Positions 18,742-27,952 are shown, counted from the first letter of the stretch. The stretch is DNA of 64,000 nt from Aquirufa aurantiipilula (GCF_019923745.1 NZ_JAANOG010000002.1:327933-391932); one strand, 5' to 3'. Numbers and translations: made by a program. Notes: a model not told the origin generated them from the sequence alone.

Positions 18742-20703
18742 TTAGATTGTTTTTATCCCACATGAGCTCAAAAATTGATATGTACTATCATAAAGATCTA
18801 ACGGTCTTGTCTGATCTAATTGGTCGCCATTGGGAATGAAAATAATTAATCCTTGCCTAGCTCTTGTCATTAATACTCTGTACGAATTTCTTATATAGGA
18901 TTTATTAATTTCATTTACAATTCCTTTCCATTTTGTTCCTTCGAAAGATTGGTAATTCCATTCACCATTTTTGAAGTAGAAATTAATATCCCAGGCTAAG
19001 CAAACGTAATCTATTTCCAACCCTTGTATATCAAATTCTGTGGCAACAAGTTCTAAATACTGGGAAGAACGTACGTCTCTTGCATCGTTCAAGAACCAAT
19101 CCTCTGCCGTAATCTCATTTTTTACATCAATACCAAGTGGTCTTAATCTTCTTCCACCTGAGCTTCCAATTATTCCAATTCTTTCAGTACCTTTTGCATT
19201 TTTTCTTAGCCATCTTTTTGCGACAGAAATATCTCTAGTTAGAAGTATGGGGAATTGATTATTGATTTCAGTTAAAATTGATTTTGCATTATTAGCATTG
19301 CCTTCGATTAATTTATGAACAAAACTTGATATTTTTTCCGATCTAAATGAACGAACAGATACAGATAGATGGAGTTCTTTTTCAGAATTCCCAGTTTTAT
19401 TTAACCAATCTTTCAAAGATTCATTTCCTAAATAGTCTTTATCATCGGTGATCATATTGGAATAATATATTATCCAATTGGGATAATGATTTTTTAAGGC
19501 TAAGATCCATTCGGATAAACCTGCTTCCCCAGTATTTATTTCTTGGCCTCCTCCAATGAGACATATAATTGTGCAATAATTTTCATGTCGATTCATTACT
19601 TCAATCAAGAATTCAGGTTCAGACATGTGAAAATCCGTACCTTTTGATTTCATGAATGAAGCCGCTTTTTCTCGCGTCCAAGCACGTTGGGCTTCATCAA
19701 AGACAACTACTTTTTCATCTGGAGCATGTAGAGATATTAAATTATCATCTCTGAAATGATGAATATTTTGTATGAAGGCATTGGCTTTTATTACGGAACT
19801 TTTTTTTGTCAATTTTTTGCCATTTTCTTTGGCTTGCAATACTTCATCTCGAACCAAAGCTTCTCTCAGTACATAAACCAAAGGGCCATTCCCAGAAAGA
19901 AAAACAGCATTTTCATCTTCATGAGCTTTTCTTCTTTCGTTTGCAATGTTTAATCCTGCAAGGGTTTTACCAGCTCCAGGTACTCCAGTCAAAAAACAAA
20001 TTGATTTACTGTGTGATGTTTTTGATTTTTCAATAATACGATTTATACATTCTGTTGTTTTGGTTAGGTTAATTGCACCTGAATCACTTCGTGAAATTTC
20101 AGTAACAGAATGACCCCTATATAAGGCTTGTGAGGCTTCAATGATAGTAGGTGTTGGTTTATATGTCGATTTTTCCCACTTAATAGGATCTATTTTCGTG
20201 CTATTGCTCAATCGAAGTGTTTGATTAATATTTTCAGTAAGGTTAGATTGATTAGCAAATATTGGGTCTAATAATTGATTTTCAATTTCCCATTTATTTT
20301 GAATGTTGGGTGCTTTTGTTGATATCAATAAAGGAACAATTTTTTCATAATGACTTCCCTGATGAAAATTTTGTAAATCTAAACAGTAGTCAACAGTTTG
20401 TTCTATGGCATGTTTTTGATATTCAGATTCGCCAACTTTAAATTCCATGACAAATATAAAATCATCAAGAAGTAAAATGTTATCAACACGTTTTCCCATC
20501 CTAGGAATAGAAAACTCAAAGTATATAGTACCTCTTTTAAATGGAATTAGCGTAGCCTTGAGGATTTCAATTTGCCTCATCCATGCATTACGCTGTAAAT
20601 TTTCGGTTGCAAATGAATGATTTCGAATTAATTGTCCAAGTATCTTGTCGTTATCGTCAATCAAGAAGTTGGTAACCGAATTTGAATAGTAGCTTCTTGT
20701 CAT
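18742..20703 (-). CDS. DUF2075-type SF1 helicase-like ATPase with N-terminal nuclease-like region
   Basis: 653-residue soluble protein. Residues 230-653 form a superfamily 1 ATPase/helicase core of the DUF2075 (Schlafen-like) type: Walker A GVPGAGKT (240-247), Walker B VVVFDEAQ (332-339), a GGGQE motif III near 385, an arginine-bearing SVSVRSFRS motif IV, EFDIQGLEIDYV (motif V) and YRVLMTRARQG (motif VI). The first 130 residues look like a PD-(D/E)xK nuclease: Asp74 in KRVDNILLL, then Glu87-x-Lys89 in VMEFKVG, then a helix with EQTVDY. Nuclease-helicase fusions like this are frequent in phage-defence loci, but no partner defence gene is present. The gene looks more AT-rich than its neighbours, which hints at transfer. 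Confidence 0.8.
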   Translation of the reverse strand: MTRSYYSNSVTNFLIDDNDKILGQLIRNHSFATENLQRNAWMRQIEILKATLIPFKRGTIYFEFSIPRMGKRVDNILLLDDFIFVMEFKVGESEYQKHAIEQTVDYCLDLQNFHQGSHYEKIVPLLISTKAPNIQNKWEIENQLLDPIFANQSNLTENINQTLRLSNSTKIDPIKWEKSTYKPTPTIIEASQALYRGHSVTEISRSDSGAINLTKTTECINRIIEKSKTSHSKSICFLTGVPGAGKTLAGLNIANERRKAHEDENAVFLSGNGPLVYVLREALVRDEVLQAKENGKKLTKKSSVIKANAFIQNIHHFRDDNLISLHAPDEKVVVFDEAQRAWTREKAASFMKSKGTDFHMSEPEFLIEVMNRHENYCTIICLIGGGQEINTGEAGLSEWILALKNHYPNWIIYYSNMITDDKDYLGNESLKDWLNKTGNSEKELHLSVSVRSFRSEKISSFVHKLIEGNANNAKSILTEINNQFPILLTRDISVAKRWLRKNAKGTERIGIIGSSGGRRLRPLGIDVKNEITAEDWFLNDARDVRSSQYLELVATEFDIQGLEIDYVCLAWDINFYFKNGEWNYQSFEGTKWKGIVNEINKSYIRNSYRVLMTRARQGLIIFIPNGDQLDQTRPLDLYDSTYQFLSSCGIKTI

Positions 20704-20861
20704 CTTAGGTTTAGATAATTAGTGAATATTGTAGAATTCTAATTGAATTAGGCAAGCTTGTTTCTAGAAATTATTGAACACTTTGGTTTGAATATTGTAA
20801 ATGCAATTTAAGCCTTTTGATAATTTAAAATGCAAAACATTGAAAATGAATCCCATGTGAA

Positions 20862-20894
20862 AGATTTGTCAAATTTTCAAAATTTGACAAATCT
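20862..20894. repeat. 33-bp near-perfect palindrome downstream of the 137-aa gene
   Basis: Sixteen-base perfect arms around a single central C. It lies 29 bases past the stop of the minus-strand unknown gene and could end its transcript, although only three T follow on that strand. Its core TCAAATTTTCAAAATTTGA recurs, with one change, in the palindrome at 21902-21940. Confidence 0.7.
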
Positions 20895-20923
20895 AAACCA
20901 CTTGGAATCCTTTTACACTTTAT

Positions 20924-21337
20924 TTATTGTGGAGGAAAAACAAAGTTTGATAAGGTAGCTGTATCATTCAATGTACCCAATGAAATTTGGATGCTATTGT
21001 TACTGTTTGCAGAAATTGATGTGTTCCCATTATCTGAAGAAACAAAAACAAATAATCGGTCAATACCTTGACACAAGACTGAGCCATCTGGTGAAGCGGC
21101 TGCACTTTGCCATAATCCATTGTAAATCATAAGGGTATTTCCACCAGGAACGTTGTATGATGTAGACACTCCATCGACAACTGCCACAAAGGTTCCACTT
21201 ACAATCGTCCAACCTATACAATTAGGATTGTCTATTGTACGTATTGGGTTCGTCAATGGTCCTGTTTGAACATGTAGAACATAGGTGTTTCCTGTTGTAG
21301 GAGAAACAAATGTGTATTTTGCTTTTAAATTTGACAT
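20924..21337 (-). CDS. Unknown 137-residue beta-rich protein
   Basis: I do not recognise this protein. It has no signal peptide, membrane segment or catalytic motif. Composition is rich in Ser, Thr, Asn, Gly and Val with alternating hydrophobic residues (KYTFVSP, NTYVLHVQTG, GTFVAVVDG, RLFVFVSSD), suggesting an all-beta fold; two cysteines occur in NPNCIGW and SVLCQG. The ATG at 21337 is the first of the frame. It stands alone with a 220-bp gap downstream and a 612-bp gap upstream, each holding a related palindrome. It might accompany the nuclease-helicase gene on the same strand, but they are probably not co-transcribed. Confidence 0.6.
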   Translation of the reverse strand: MSNLKAKYTFVSPTTGNTYVLHVQTGPLTNPIRTIDNPNCIGWTIVSGTFVAVVDGVSTSYNVPGGNTLMIYNGLWQSAAASPDGSVLCQGIDRLFVFVSSDNGNTSISANSNNSIQISLGTLNDTATLSNFVFPPQ

Positions 21338-21949
21338 TTTAAATAGATTAGTACTCCTACTCTTTGGCTTTTCGGTTTCCGCCTCTCATTGAATTGACTG
21401 AATGAGAACAGTCCGTTTTTGTGGTGGTATCTGCTCCACATGTTTGAATTTCTGTCACCCTGGATGGTCAATCCTTTTTGACCCGAATCAATAATTTTTT
21501 ACCCATCTAAATTTGTTTTTATGGGCCGAGATTTTTTGCCTAATCTACTTTTTCTCTTTAAAAAGTTTAATCTCTTAATCCGCGTGTTACGTATTATTTT
21601 GTCAAGAGAAATTTAAATTTTTGAGATTCTATGTAAAATCGCCCTATTAGGTAGGATATAGGGATTATGTTCTGAATTTTAAATGAGGCTTTTGTTTGTC
21701 AACAAAAGTTTAAATTCTTCTGATTTACCAGATTTGATGTGATTTTGTCTGAATTATTGACGCTGGACTTGGGTTGAATCCTTAGATTTAGATAAGAGGA
21801 ATGTCTTTCGAAATGGATTAAGCGAATCCTTGGTGCATCAGAATGATGCGAATTGATGAGGCAATGGTATTCAAGCTGTGTAATGCAGCATTTTATAAAA
21901 ATTTAGCGTTATCAAATATTCAAAATTTGATAACGCTAAACGATTATGA
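21338..21949. other. 612-bp gene-free stretch with several stem-loops
   Basis: I find no supportable gene here; the plus-strand frame from 21843 overlaps a real gene on the other strand. The stretch contains short perfect inverted repeats: CTCATT/AATGAG (21385-21406), CTTTTGTT/AACAAAAG with a 4-base loop (21689-21708) and flanking GAATTT/AAATTC arms, GGATT/AATCC (21815-21829), GCATCA/TGATGC with a 3-base loop (21835-21849), and the terminator at 21902-21940. Some may be chance in AT-rich DNA; together they could mark a structured RNA or a decayed mobile segment. Confidence 0.4.
21902..21940 (-). terminator. Rho-independent terminator of the nemA operon
   Basis: Sixteen-base perfect arms beginning TTTAGCGTTATC, with a 7-base loop. 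On the minus strand the stem is followed by TTTTTAT. It lies 9 bases after the stop of the 88-residue gene. Its core resembles the palindrome at 20862-20894. Confidence 0.8.
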
Positions 21950-22216
21950 TCAAAACTGCTTGATCAAGGGGAAGTATTCAATGCTTTTTCTCAATGGGTA
22001 TATGGGTAAGGTCGTCATAAGGATTTCTACTTGCTCTTGGTCTATATTTTTGAATACCAACACTGCTCCATTTTTGCTTTGACGTAGAAAAAAGTTTTCC
22101 AAAATACCCTCTTCTTTCCATTGAGCAATTTTGGCTTGCTCGTGTTGAATGATTTCTTGAAAATTGGTCGGGAGATTGTCGATGTCAATGGTCAAAATAG
22201 CTTGAATGCAATTCAT
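21950..22216 (-). CDS. Small muconolactone-isomerase/YCII-like dimeric barrel protein
   Basis: 88 residues with the layout of small dimeric alpha-beta barrel proteins: a first strand (IQAILTIDI), a helix rich in charged residues (QEIIQHEQAKIAQWKEEGI), a strand NGAVLVFKN, a second helix (DQEQVEILMTTLP) and the family-like ending YPLRKSIEYFPLIKQF, which recalls muconolactone delta-isomerase. It starts 11 bases after nemA and is followed by a strong terminator, so it is co-expressed with the old yellow enzyme. It probably binds or modifies a small reactive compound; the substrate is unknown. Confidence 0.7.
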   Translation of the reverse strand: MNCIQAILTIDIDNLPTNFQEIIQHEQAKIAQWKEEGILENFFLRQSKNGAVLVFKNIDQEQVEILMTTLPIYPLRKSIEYFPLIKQF

Positions 22217-22227
22217 GATATATATGT

Positions 22228-23307
22228 TTATTTATTTAAAAATGGATAATCAATATAGCCATAATCTTGACCACCATACATGGTTGCACGGTCAGCTTGG
22301 TTCAATTCGGCATTTAATTCAAATCGTTTGGGCAAGTCGGGATTCGCTAAAAAAAGTGTACCAAACGATATAAGTTTCGCAATGCCTTTTTGCAATTCCG
22401 CTTCTCCTGTTTCCCTTGTATAACCCAAATTGGCAATCACGGGATGTTGACTGATTTTTCCAAATGTTTCGATGGAATCACTTGGGTAATTGGGAAACTG
22501 CTCAAGTGAAAAGGGTACATGCATGATGTGGATGTAGGCCAATGGTAATTTGTTCAATTCTTGAATCAAAAGGCTAAATTGGCCCACTGGATTTTGGTGT
22601 GAAATACCATTATACGTGCTAGTTGGTGAGATACGTATGCCTACTTTATCCTCTCCAATGGCTTGGACCAATTCCTGCATGATTTCAACGACAAAACGAT
22701 TCCTATTTTCATCATTACCTCCATATTCATCCGTTCTTTGATTGACACTGTCAGCTAAAAATTGATTAGGTAAGTATCCAAAGGCAGAATGCAATTCTAC
22801 TCCATCAAAACCAGCTTCTAGGGCATTGATAGCAGCTTGCTTGTATTCTTGAATGATGTTTTTTACCTCTTCTGTGCTCAATGCTCTCGGCGTCTCATAA
22901 TCTTTCATACCTTCCATCGTAAAATGTTGTTGACCCTCAATAGCCACCGCGGAGGCAGAAACTGGCAGTTCTCCATTTTTTACTAATGAATGTCCCACAC
23001 GTCCTGTATGCCATAATTGAGCATAAATGACTCCACCATTTTCATGAACGGATTGAGTCACTTTTTTCCATGCGGCTATTTGTTCGATCGTGTAAATCCC
23101 TGGTGTCAAAGGACTTCCCAAGGCTTGCTTGGATATGTTAATCGCTTCAGTGATGATTAAACCAGCACTGGCACGTTGGGAATAATATACTTGTGTGGAT
23201 TCACCGACAAGTCCATCGACAGTAGCCCGACTCCTAGTCATGGGAGCCATCACCATGCTATTTTTTAGGTCGTGTTGACCTAATTTTATTGCTTCGAGTA
23301 ATTTCAT
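22228..23307 (-). CDS. nemA: Alkene reductase, old yellow enzyme family
   Basis: 359-residue FMN-dependent NAD(P)H oxidoreductase of the OYE/NemA class, which reduces activated C=C bonds, quinones and nitro compounds. It shows the barrel start NSMVMAPMTRSRA, the strand IYAQLWHTGRVGH, the FMN/substrate region FDGVELHSAFGYLPNQFL, an IGIRISP-like strand (KVGIRISPTS) and the C-terminal phosphate-binding GFGTLFLANPDL-like segment (SFGTLFLANPDL). Divergently transcribed from an HxlR regulator, the usual arrangement for electrophile-responsive control, and followed by a small barrel protein gene. The symbol denotes family; exact substrates are unknown. Confidence 0.92.
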   Translation of the reverse strand: MKLLEAIKLGQHDLKNSMVMAPMTRSRATVDGLVGESTQVYYSQRASAGLIITEAINISKQALGSPLTPGIYTIEQIAAWKKVTQSVHENGGVIYAQLWHTGRVGHSLVKNGELPVSASAVAIEGQQHFTMEGMKDYETPRALSTEEVKNIIQEYKQAAINALEAGFDGVELHSAFGYLPNQFLADSVNQRTDEYGGNDENRNRFVVEIMQELVQAIGEDKVGIRISPTSTYNGISHQNPVGQFSLLIQELNKLPLAYIHIMHVPFSLEQFPNYPSDSIETFGKISQHPVIANLGYTRETGEAELQKGIAKLISFGTLFLANPDLPKRFELNAELNQADRATMYGGQDYGYIDYPFLNK

Positions 23308-23330
23308 TTTTTAGCTTTTTGATTATTTTC

Positions 23331-23361
23331 TTGTAAACATAAAGTCATTACTTTACTTTTG
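23331..23361 (+). promoter_or_regulatory. Putative promoter of the HxlR gene with adjacent operator-like repeat
   Basis: TTG at 23331-23333, a 20-base spacer, then TACTTTTG at 23354-23361, fitting the phylum consensus. Just downstream GTTAC (23368-23372) and GTAAC (23387-23391) form an inverted repeat, and TACA/TGTA (23370-23381) another. This sits at the predicted start site and could be the HxlR operator. Confidence 0.55.
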
Positions 23362-23424
23362 AAAGTAGTTACACGAATGTACAGTAGTAACCCAAGGTAA
23401 AGCAATGCTTATAATCAAATAGTT

Positions 23425-23757
23425 ATGGGAGAAAATAATTTAAGTATTTCAGAAAAAACATGTTCCTTGAAGGAAGTGTTGGATATTATTGGCGGTAAAT
23501 GGTCCATGCCAATCATTTATATTTTATCGAAAGGTAAAATGCGTTTCAAAGAATTAGAACGCTCAGTTGAGGGTATTAATACCCGAATGTTGGTCAAGGA
23601 ATTGAAAAATATGGAAGTGAATGGCATAATCACTCGGGAGGTTTTTGCGACAGTTCCGCCGACAGTTGAATATACCCTAACCTCGAAAGGAGAAAAACTA
23701 CTTCCCAGTATTGCTTCTTTGCATCAATGGGGCCAGGAGTTTGCTTCTGGAATGTAG
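23425..23757 (+). CDS. HxlR-family transcriptional regulator
   Basis: 110-residue winged-helix regulator. It has the signature N-terminal Cys-containing segment KTCSLKEVLDIIGGKWSMPIIYIL, the recognition helix region RFKELERSVEGINTRMLVKELK, and the wing GIITREVFATVPPTVEYTLT. Members often sense quinones or electrophiles through the conserved N-terminal cysteine and repress a neighbouring oxidoreductase. Here it is divergent from nemA across a 117-base gap with promoter and operator-like elements. Its TAG stop is the first triplet of a heptamer array. Confidence 0.93.
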   Translation: MGENNLSISEKTCSLKEVLDIIGGKWSMPIIYILSKGKMRFKELERSVEGINTRMLVKELKNMEVNGIITREVFATVPPTVEYTLTSKGEKLLPSIASLHQWGQEFASGM

Positions 23758-23810
23758 AATGAAGAATATAGAATGAAGAATGTAGAATGGGAAATGTAGA
23801 ATGAAGATTT
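23755..23810 (+). repeat. Heptamer array at the HxlR stop codon
   Basis: Eight consecutive 7-base units beginning with the TAG stop codon of the HxlR gene: TAGAATG four times, alternating with AAGAATA, AAGAATG, GGAAATG and AAGATTT. The phase coincides with the stop codon. The remaining gap up to glmM shows nothing further. Confidence 0.85.
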
Positions 23811-23937
23811 AGTTTATAGTGAAGGGGCCTACAGGCATTTGCCATTACTAAATAATTTATAATCCAACATTCCTTCCCATTTCTTGTCGCAAATTTGTAA
23901 ATTTACCTTTCGTTTCCACCTTTAAAATATTAGTATT

Positions 23938-25326
23938 TTGGCCTTAATTAAATCAATCTCTGGAATTCGTGGTACTATTGGAGGAAAGCCTGGTGAGGGC
24001 TTAAGTCCAATCGATGTAGTTACTTTTGCTGCTGCTTATGGCACTTGGCTGCGTCGCAATAATCATCCATCTAACTCCATTGTATTGGGTCGTGATGCAC
24101 GTATTTCGGGTGAAATGGTTTCTTCTTTGGTAGCGAATACCTTAATTGGTTTGGGTTGGAATGTACTAGATATTGGTTTGTCAACTACTCCTACGGTTGA
24201 ACTAGCCGTCCCTTGGACAAAAGCGGCAGGTGGTATCATCATTACTGCCAGTCATAATCCTGCTCAATGGAATGCATTGAAGCTCCTAAATTCAGATGGA
24301 GAATTTATTTCAGATGCTGATGGGAAGGCTTTATTGCAAATTGCAGAACAACAAGATTTTCAGTTTTCTGAAGTATTTCAATTGGGGAAAATCACTCAGG
24401 ACGATACTTTCTTGGATCAACATATTCAACATGTGCTTGATCTTCCTTGGGTGGATGTCAATGCCATTGTTCAATCTAAATTCCGCATTTTAGTGGATGC
24501 TGTGAATTCCACAGGTGGCATCGTGGTGCCTCATTTATTAAAAGCCTTGGGTGCCGCCCATGTTGATGTAATTTTCGGTGAACCTACGGGTCATTTTGCC
24601 CATAACCCAGAACCTTTACCTGAAAACTTGACAGACATGATTGCCAAAATGAAGTCAGGTAATTATGACTTAGGTATCGTGGTGGACCCAGATGTGGATC
24701 GTCTTTGCTTCATTAATGAAGATGGAACACCATTTGGAGAAGAATATACCTTGGTGGCTGTAGCTGATTATGTTTTGTCCAAACAAATTGGAAACACGGT
24801 CTCTAACTTGTCGTCCACCCGTGCTTTACGTGATGTGACCGAGTCAAAAGGTGGGCATTATTTTGCGGCCGCTGTGGGTGAAGTGAATGTAGTCAACCAA
24901 ATGAAGGCTCAAAAGGCCATTATTGGTGGAGAGGGAAATGGGGGAGTGATCTTCCCGGAATCACATTATGGACGTGATGCTTTAGTGGGTATCGGTTTAT
25001 TTTTAACGCATTTGGCAAATTCTGGGATGAAGATTTCAGCATTGAGGGCATCTTATCCAGCCTATGTGATTTCAAAGAATAAAATTGAGCTTTCTGCCAA
25101 ACTGAATGTGGATTTAATCCTTGATTCGATTGCCAAAGCCTATCAAGAATACAATGTTAATACGATTGATGGAGTCAAAATTGACTTCCCAGAGGGATGG
25201 GTGCATTTGCGCAAATCCAATACTGAACCTATCATTCGAATATATGCGGAAGCTTCTACGGAAGAACAAGCCAACACTTTTGCTCAACAAATTATGAATG
25301 CGATTGAAAAAATCGCACAGTCTTAA
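23938..25326 (+). CDS. glmM: Phosphoglucosamine mutase
   Basis: Interconverts glucosamine-6-phosphate and glucosamine-1-phosphate for UDP-GlcNAc, peptidoglycan and lipid A synthesis. The 462-residue alpha-D-phosphohexomutase has the N-terminal ISGIRGTIGG, the phosphoserine loop TASHNPAQWNA near residue 100, the metal site DPDVDRL near residue 245, the sugar loop GEGNGGV and the phosphate-binding RKSNTEPIIRIY near the end. The start is a TTG at 23938, giving the family N-terminus MALIKSISG; no ATG is suitably placed. A cysteine desulfurase gene follows 5 bases later. Confidence 0.94.
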   Translation: MALIKSISGIRGTIGGKPGEGLSPIDVVTFAAAYGTWLRRNNHPSNSIVLGRDARISGEMVSSLVANTLIGLGWNVLDIGLSTTPTVELAVPWTKAAGGIIITASHNPAQWNALKLLNSDGEFISDADGKALLQIAEQQDFQFSEVFQLGKITQDDTFLDQHIQHVLDLPWVDVNAIVQSKFRILVDAVNSTGGIVVPHLLKALGAAHVDVIFGEPTGHFAHNPEPLPENLTDMIAKMKSGNYDLGIVVDPDVDRLCFINEDGTPFGEEYTLVAVADYVLSKQIGNTVSNLSSTRALRDVTESKGGHYFAAAVGEVNVVNQMKAQKAIIGGEGNGGVIFPESHYGRDALVGIGLFLTHLANSGMKISALRASYPAYVISKNKIELSAKLNVDLILDSIAKAYQEYNVNTIDGVKIDFPEGWVHLRKSNTEPIIRIYAEASTEEQANTFAQQIMNAIEKIAQS

Positions 25327-25331
25327 AATTT

Positions 25332-26483
25332 ATGTCAAATTCTGTCACGCCCATCTATTTGGACAATGCAGCTACCACGCCCATTGACCCTTTAGTTTGG
25401 CAAGAAATGCAGCCGTATTTTGAAAATTTCACGGCTAATCCCTCATCGATTCACTCTCATGGCCGACAAGCCAAAGTGGCGATCGAGCGCGCTCGCAAGA
25501 CCATTGCGACATTACTAAATGCCTCCCCATCCGAGATATTCTTTACTTCAGGTGGTACTGAAGCGGATAATACCGTGATTCAATCTACCGTGTTATACGG
25601 TGGGGTAAAGACCATCATTACTTCGCCATTAGAGCATCATGCTGTTTTGCATACGGCAGAGGCTTGGTTGAAACTTGGTTTGGTGAATCTTAAATTAGTT
25701 CAATTGCTTCCCGATGGCAGCATTGATTTAGCGGATTTAGAGCGTCTTTTGCAAGAAAATCCTCAGGCTTTAGTTAGTTTGATGCATGGTAATAATGAAA
25801 TTGCTAACCTACTAGATTTGAATGCAGTAGGTGCTCTTTGTGAGCAATACGGAGCCATATTTCATTCTGATACTGTTCAAACTATGGGACATTATCGACA
25901 TGATATGTCGCAATTACCCGTACATTTCATTGTAGGTGCAGCACATAAATTTCATGGTCCCAAGGGTGTCGGTTTTTTATATGCCAAAGCTGGTTCGAAA
26001 TTCCATCCACTGTTACATGGTGGCGCGCAAGAGCGTAATCAACGAGGAGGTACAGAAAATGTCTATGGGGCTATAGGTCTAGCCAAAGCTTTGTCGATTG
26101 CCTATGAAGAAATGGATGCCCATGAGGCCTACATCAAAGGCTTAAAGGCTTATTTCATTGAAGGATTGAAACAAGCATTCCCGAATGTGGAATTCAATGG
26201 TAAATCAGGTGACGTAGAGAATAGCCTTTACACAGTTCTCAATGTACGATTTCCTCAGGTAGTGGATGGGGATATGCTTTTGTTTCAATTGGATATCGAG
26301 AAAATTTCCGCATCAGGAGGAAGTGCTTGTTCGAGTGGAACATCCGTTGGTTCTCACGTCCTTTCAGCTTTGAATCCAAATGCGACAGGTGCAGCCGTTC
26401 GATTTTCTTTCTCAAAAAACAATACCCAATCGGAGATCGATCGGGTATTGGAGGTATTAAAGAAATTGATTCCTGCGGCTTAG
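25332..26483 (+). CDS. Cysteine desulfurase (NifS/IscS-like)
   Basis: 383-residue PLP enzyme that removes sulfur from cysteine for iron-sulfur clusters or tRNA thiolation. The N-terminus [13 protein letters not shown] is diagnostic. The PLP lysine lies in [13 protein letters not shown] near residue 205, and the catalytic cysteine loop [11 protein letters not shown] is near residue 330. The C-terminus ends IRFSFS-like ([10 protein letters not shown]). No iscU or other cluster gene is adjacent. It overlaps the convergent proS stop by 4 bases (TTAG). Confidence 0.93.
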   Translation: MSNSVTPIYLDNAATTPIDPLVWQEMQPYFENFTANPSSIHSHGRQAKVAIERARKTIATLLNASPSEIFFTSGGTEADNTVIQSTVLYGGVKTIITSPLEHHAVLHTAEAWLKLGLVNLKLVQLLPDGSIDLADLERLLQENPQALVSLMHGNNEIANLLDLNAVGALCEQYGAIFHSDTVQTMGHYRHDMSQLPVHFIVGAAHKFHGPKGVGFLYAKAGSKFHPLLHGGAQERNQRGGTENVYGAIGLAKALSIAYEEMDAHEAYIKGLKAYFIEGLKQAFPNVEFNGKSGDVENSLYTVLNVRFPQVVDGDMLLFQLDIEKISASGGSACSSGTSVGSHVLSALNPNATGAAVRFSFSKNNTQSEIDRVLEVLKKLIPAA

Positions 26484-27952
26484 TAAGCGCGAGCAAAAAT
26501 AACACGTTGTTTCGATGGGTTTCCAGTAAGGATGCATTTTCCTGCAACTTCCTGGGAATCCAAAGGAATACAACGAATGGTGGCTTTAGTCAATTCCTTG
26601 ATCTTTTCTTCGGTCTCTGGACTTCCATCCCAATGGGCCGACAAGAATCCACCCTCCTCTATTTTTACCAGAAATTCATCCCAAGTATTCACATCAAAGG
26701 TATTGGAAGCTCTGAAATCCAATGCTTTTTGATAGATGCTAGTTTGGATATCGTCTAAGGTATCTACAATCACTTGCTCAATGTCTTCAAATGGCAAACT
26801 GGTTTTTACACGGGTATCACGACGAGCCAATTCAATGGTGCCATTTTCAATATCACGGTTACCAATCGCTAAGCGAACAGGTACTCCTTTTAATTCATAT
26901 TCAGCAAACTTAAAGCCAGGGCTTTGGTTTTCAGATACATCAAATTTTACCGATATGCCTCTTTTCTTCAAAGCGGCAACCAATGGATCAATTTTGGATT
27001 TGATATTATTCAATTGCTCTTCACCCTTGTAAATTGGTACAATCACCACTTGGATAGGAGCTAATTTTGGAGGCAATACCAAACCTTGGTCATCTGAATG
27101 AGCCATGATTAAAGCTCCCATCAAACGGGTAGAAACACCCCAAGAGGTACCCCACACAAACTCTTGTTGGTTGGCTTTGTTCAAAAACTTCACATCAAAT
27201 GCCTTAGCAAAATTTTGTCCCAAAAAGTGGGAAGTACCAGCCTGCAAGGCCTTTCCATCTTGCATCATAGCTTCGATGCAATAGGTGTCTTCAGCACCAG
27301 CAAAACGCTCATTAGCCGTTTTACGACCTTTAATTACGGGCATCGCCATGAAAGTCTCCGCAAATTCAGCATAGATGTTCAACATCTGTTCTGTTTCATC
27401 TACAGCTTCTTCTTTGGTAGCATGGGCCGTATGCCCTTCTTGCCAAAGGAATTCGGCAGTTCTCAAGAACAAACGAGTACGCATTTCCCAGCGCATAACA
27501 TTAGCCCATTGATTCATCAAAATAGGCAAGTCGCGGTAAGATTGCACCCAGTTTTTATAGGTAGACCAAATTACGGTTTCTGAAGTCGGACGAATGATTA
27601 ATTCTTCTTCCAATTTCGCATCTGGATCCACAATTACTCCGTGGCCGTTTGGGTCATTTTTTAGTCGGTAATGGGTCACTACAGCACATTCTTTAGCAAA
27701 GCCTTCTACGTGGGAAGCTTCTTTGGAAAGGAATGATTTGGGGATCAAAAGGGGAAAATAAGCGTTTACGTGCCCTGTTTCTTTGAACATATCATCCAAG
27801 GCTCTTTGCATTTTTTCCCAAATAGAATAGCCATAAGGTTTGATGATCATACAGCCACGAACTGCTGAGTTTTCAGCTAGGTCGGCACGCTTCACCAATT
27901 CGTTATACCATTCGGAATAATTTTCAGCTCTGCTGGGTAAGGATTTACTCAT
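26480..27952 (-). CDS. proS: Prolyl-tRNA synthetase (short, archaeal/eukaryal-type)
   Basis: Class II synthetase charging tRNA-Pro. At 490 residues it is the short form without the bacterial editing insertion, and has the archaeal-type layout common in Bacteroidota. Motifs include [14 protein letters not shown] (motif 1 region), [10 protein letters not shown] with [25 protein letters not shown] (motif 2), and [26 protein letters not shown] (motif 3), followed by an anticodon-binding domain and the zinc-like C-terminal region with CIPLDSQ and GKCILTG. A -7-like TATCTTTG lies upstream on its strand at 28034-28041, without a clear -33 box. Confidence 0.96.
   Translation of the reverse strand: MSKSLPSRAENYSEWYNELVKRADLAENSAVRGCMIIKPYGYSIWEKMQRALDDMFKETGHVNAYFPLLIPKSFLSKEASHVEGFAKECAVVTHYRLKNDPNGHGVIVDPDAKLEEELIIRPTSETVIWSTYKNWVQSYRDLPILMNQWANVMRWEMRTRLFLRTAEFLWQEGHTAHATKEEAVDETEQMLNIYAEFAETFMAMPVIKGRKTANERFAGAEDTYCIEAMMQDGKALQAGTSHFLGQNFAKAFDVKFLNKANQQEFVWGTSWGVSTRLMGALIMAHSDDQGLVLPPKLAPIQVVIVPIYKGEEQLNNIKSKIDPLVAALKKRGISVKFDVSENQSPGFKFAEYELKGVPVRLAIGNRDIENGTIELARRDTRVKTSLPFEDIEQVIVDTLDDIQTSIYQKALDFRASNTFDVNTWDEFLVKIEEGGFLSAHWDGSPETEEKIKELTKATIRCIPLDSQEVAGKCILTGNPSKQRVIFARAY

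Noticed and set aside
20862..21940. Palindromes as integron attC sites
   Set aside because: Conserved R' and R'' boxes are missing, there is no integrase, and both lie after stop codons like terminators.
21843..22082. Plus-strand 79-residue frame opposite the small barrel protein gene
   Set aside because: It overlaps a better-supported minus-strand gene and a terminator, and has no family features.
23755..23810. Heptamer arrays as CRISPR or classic coding microsatellites
   Set aside because: Units are 7 bases with no spacers and no cas genes.
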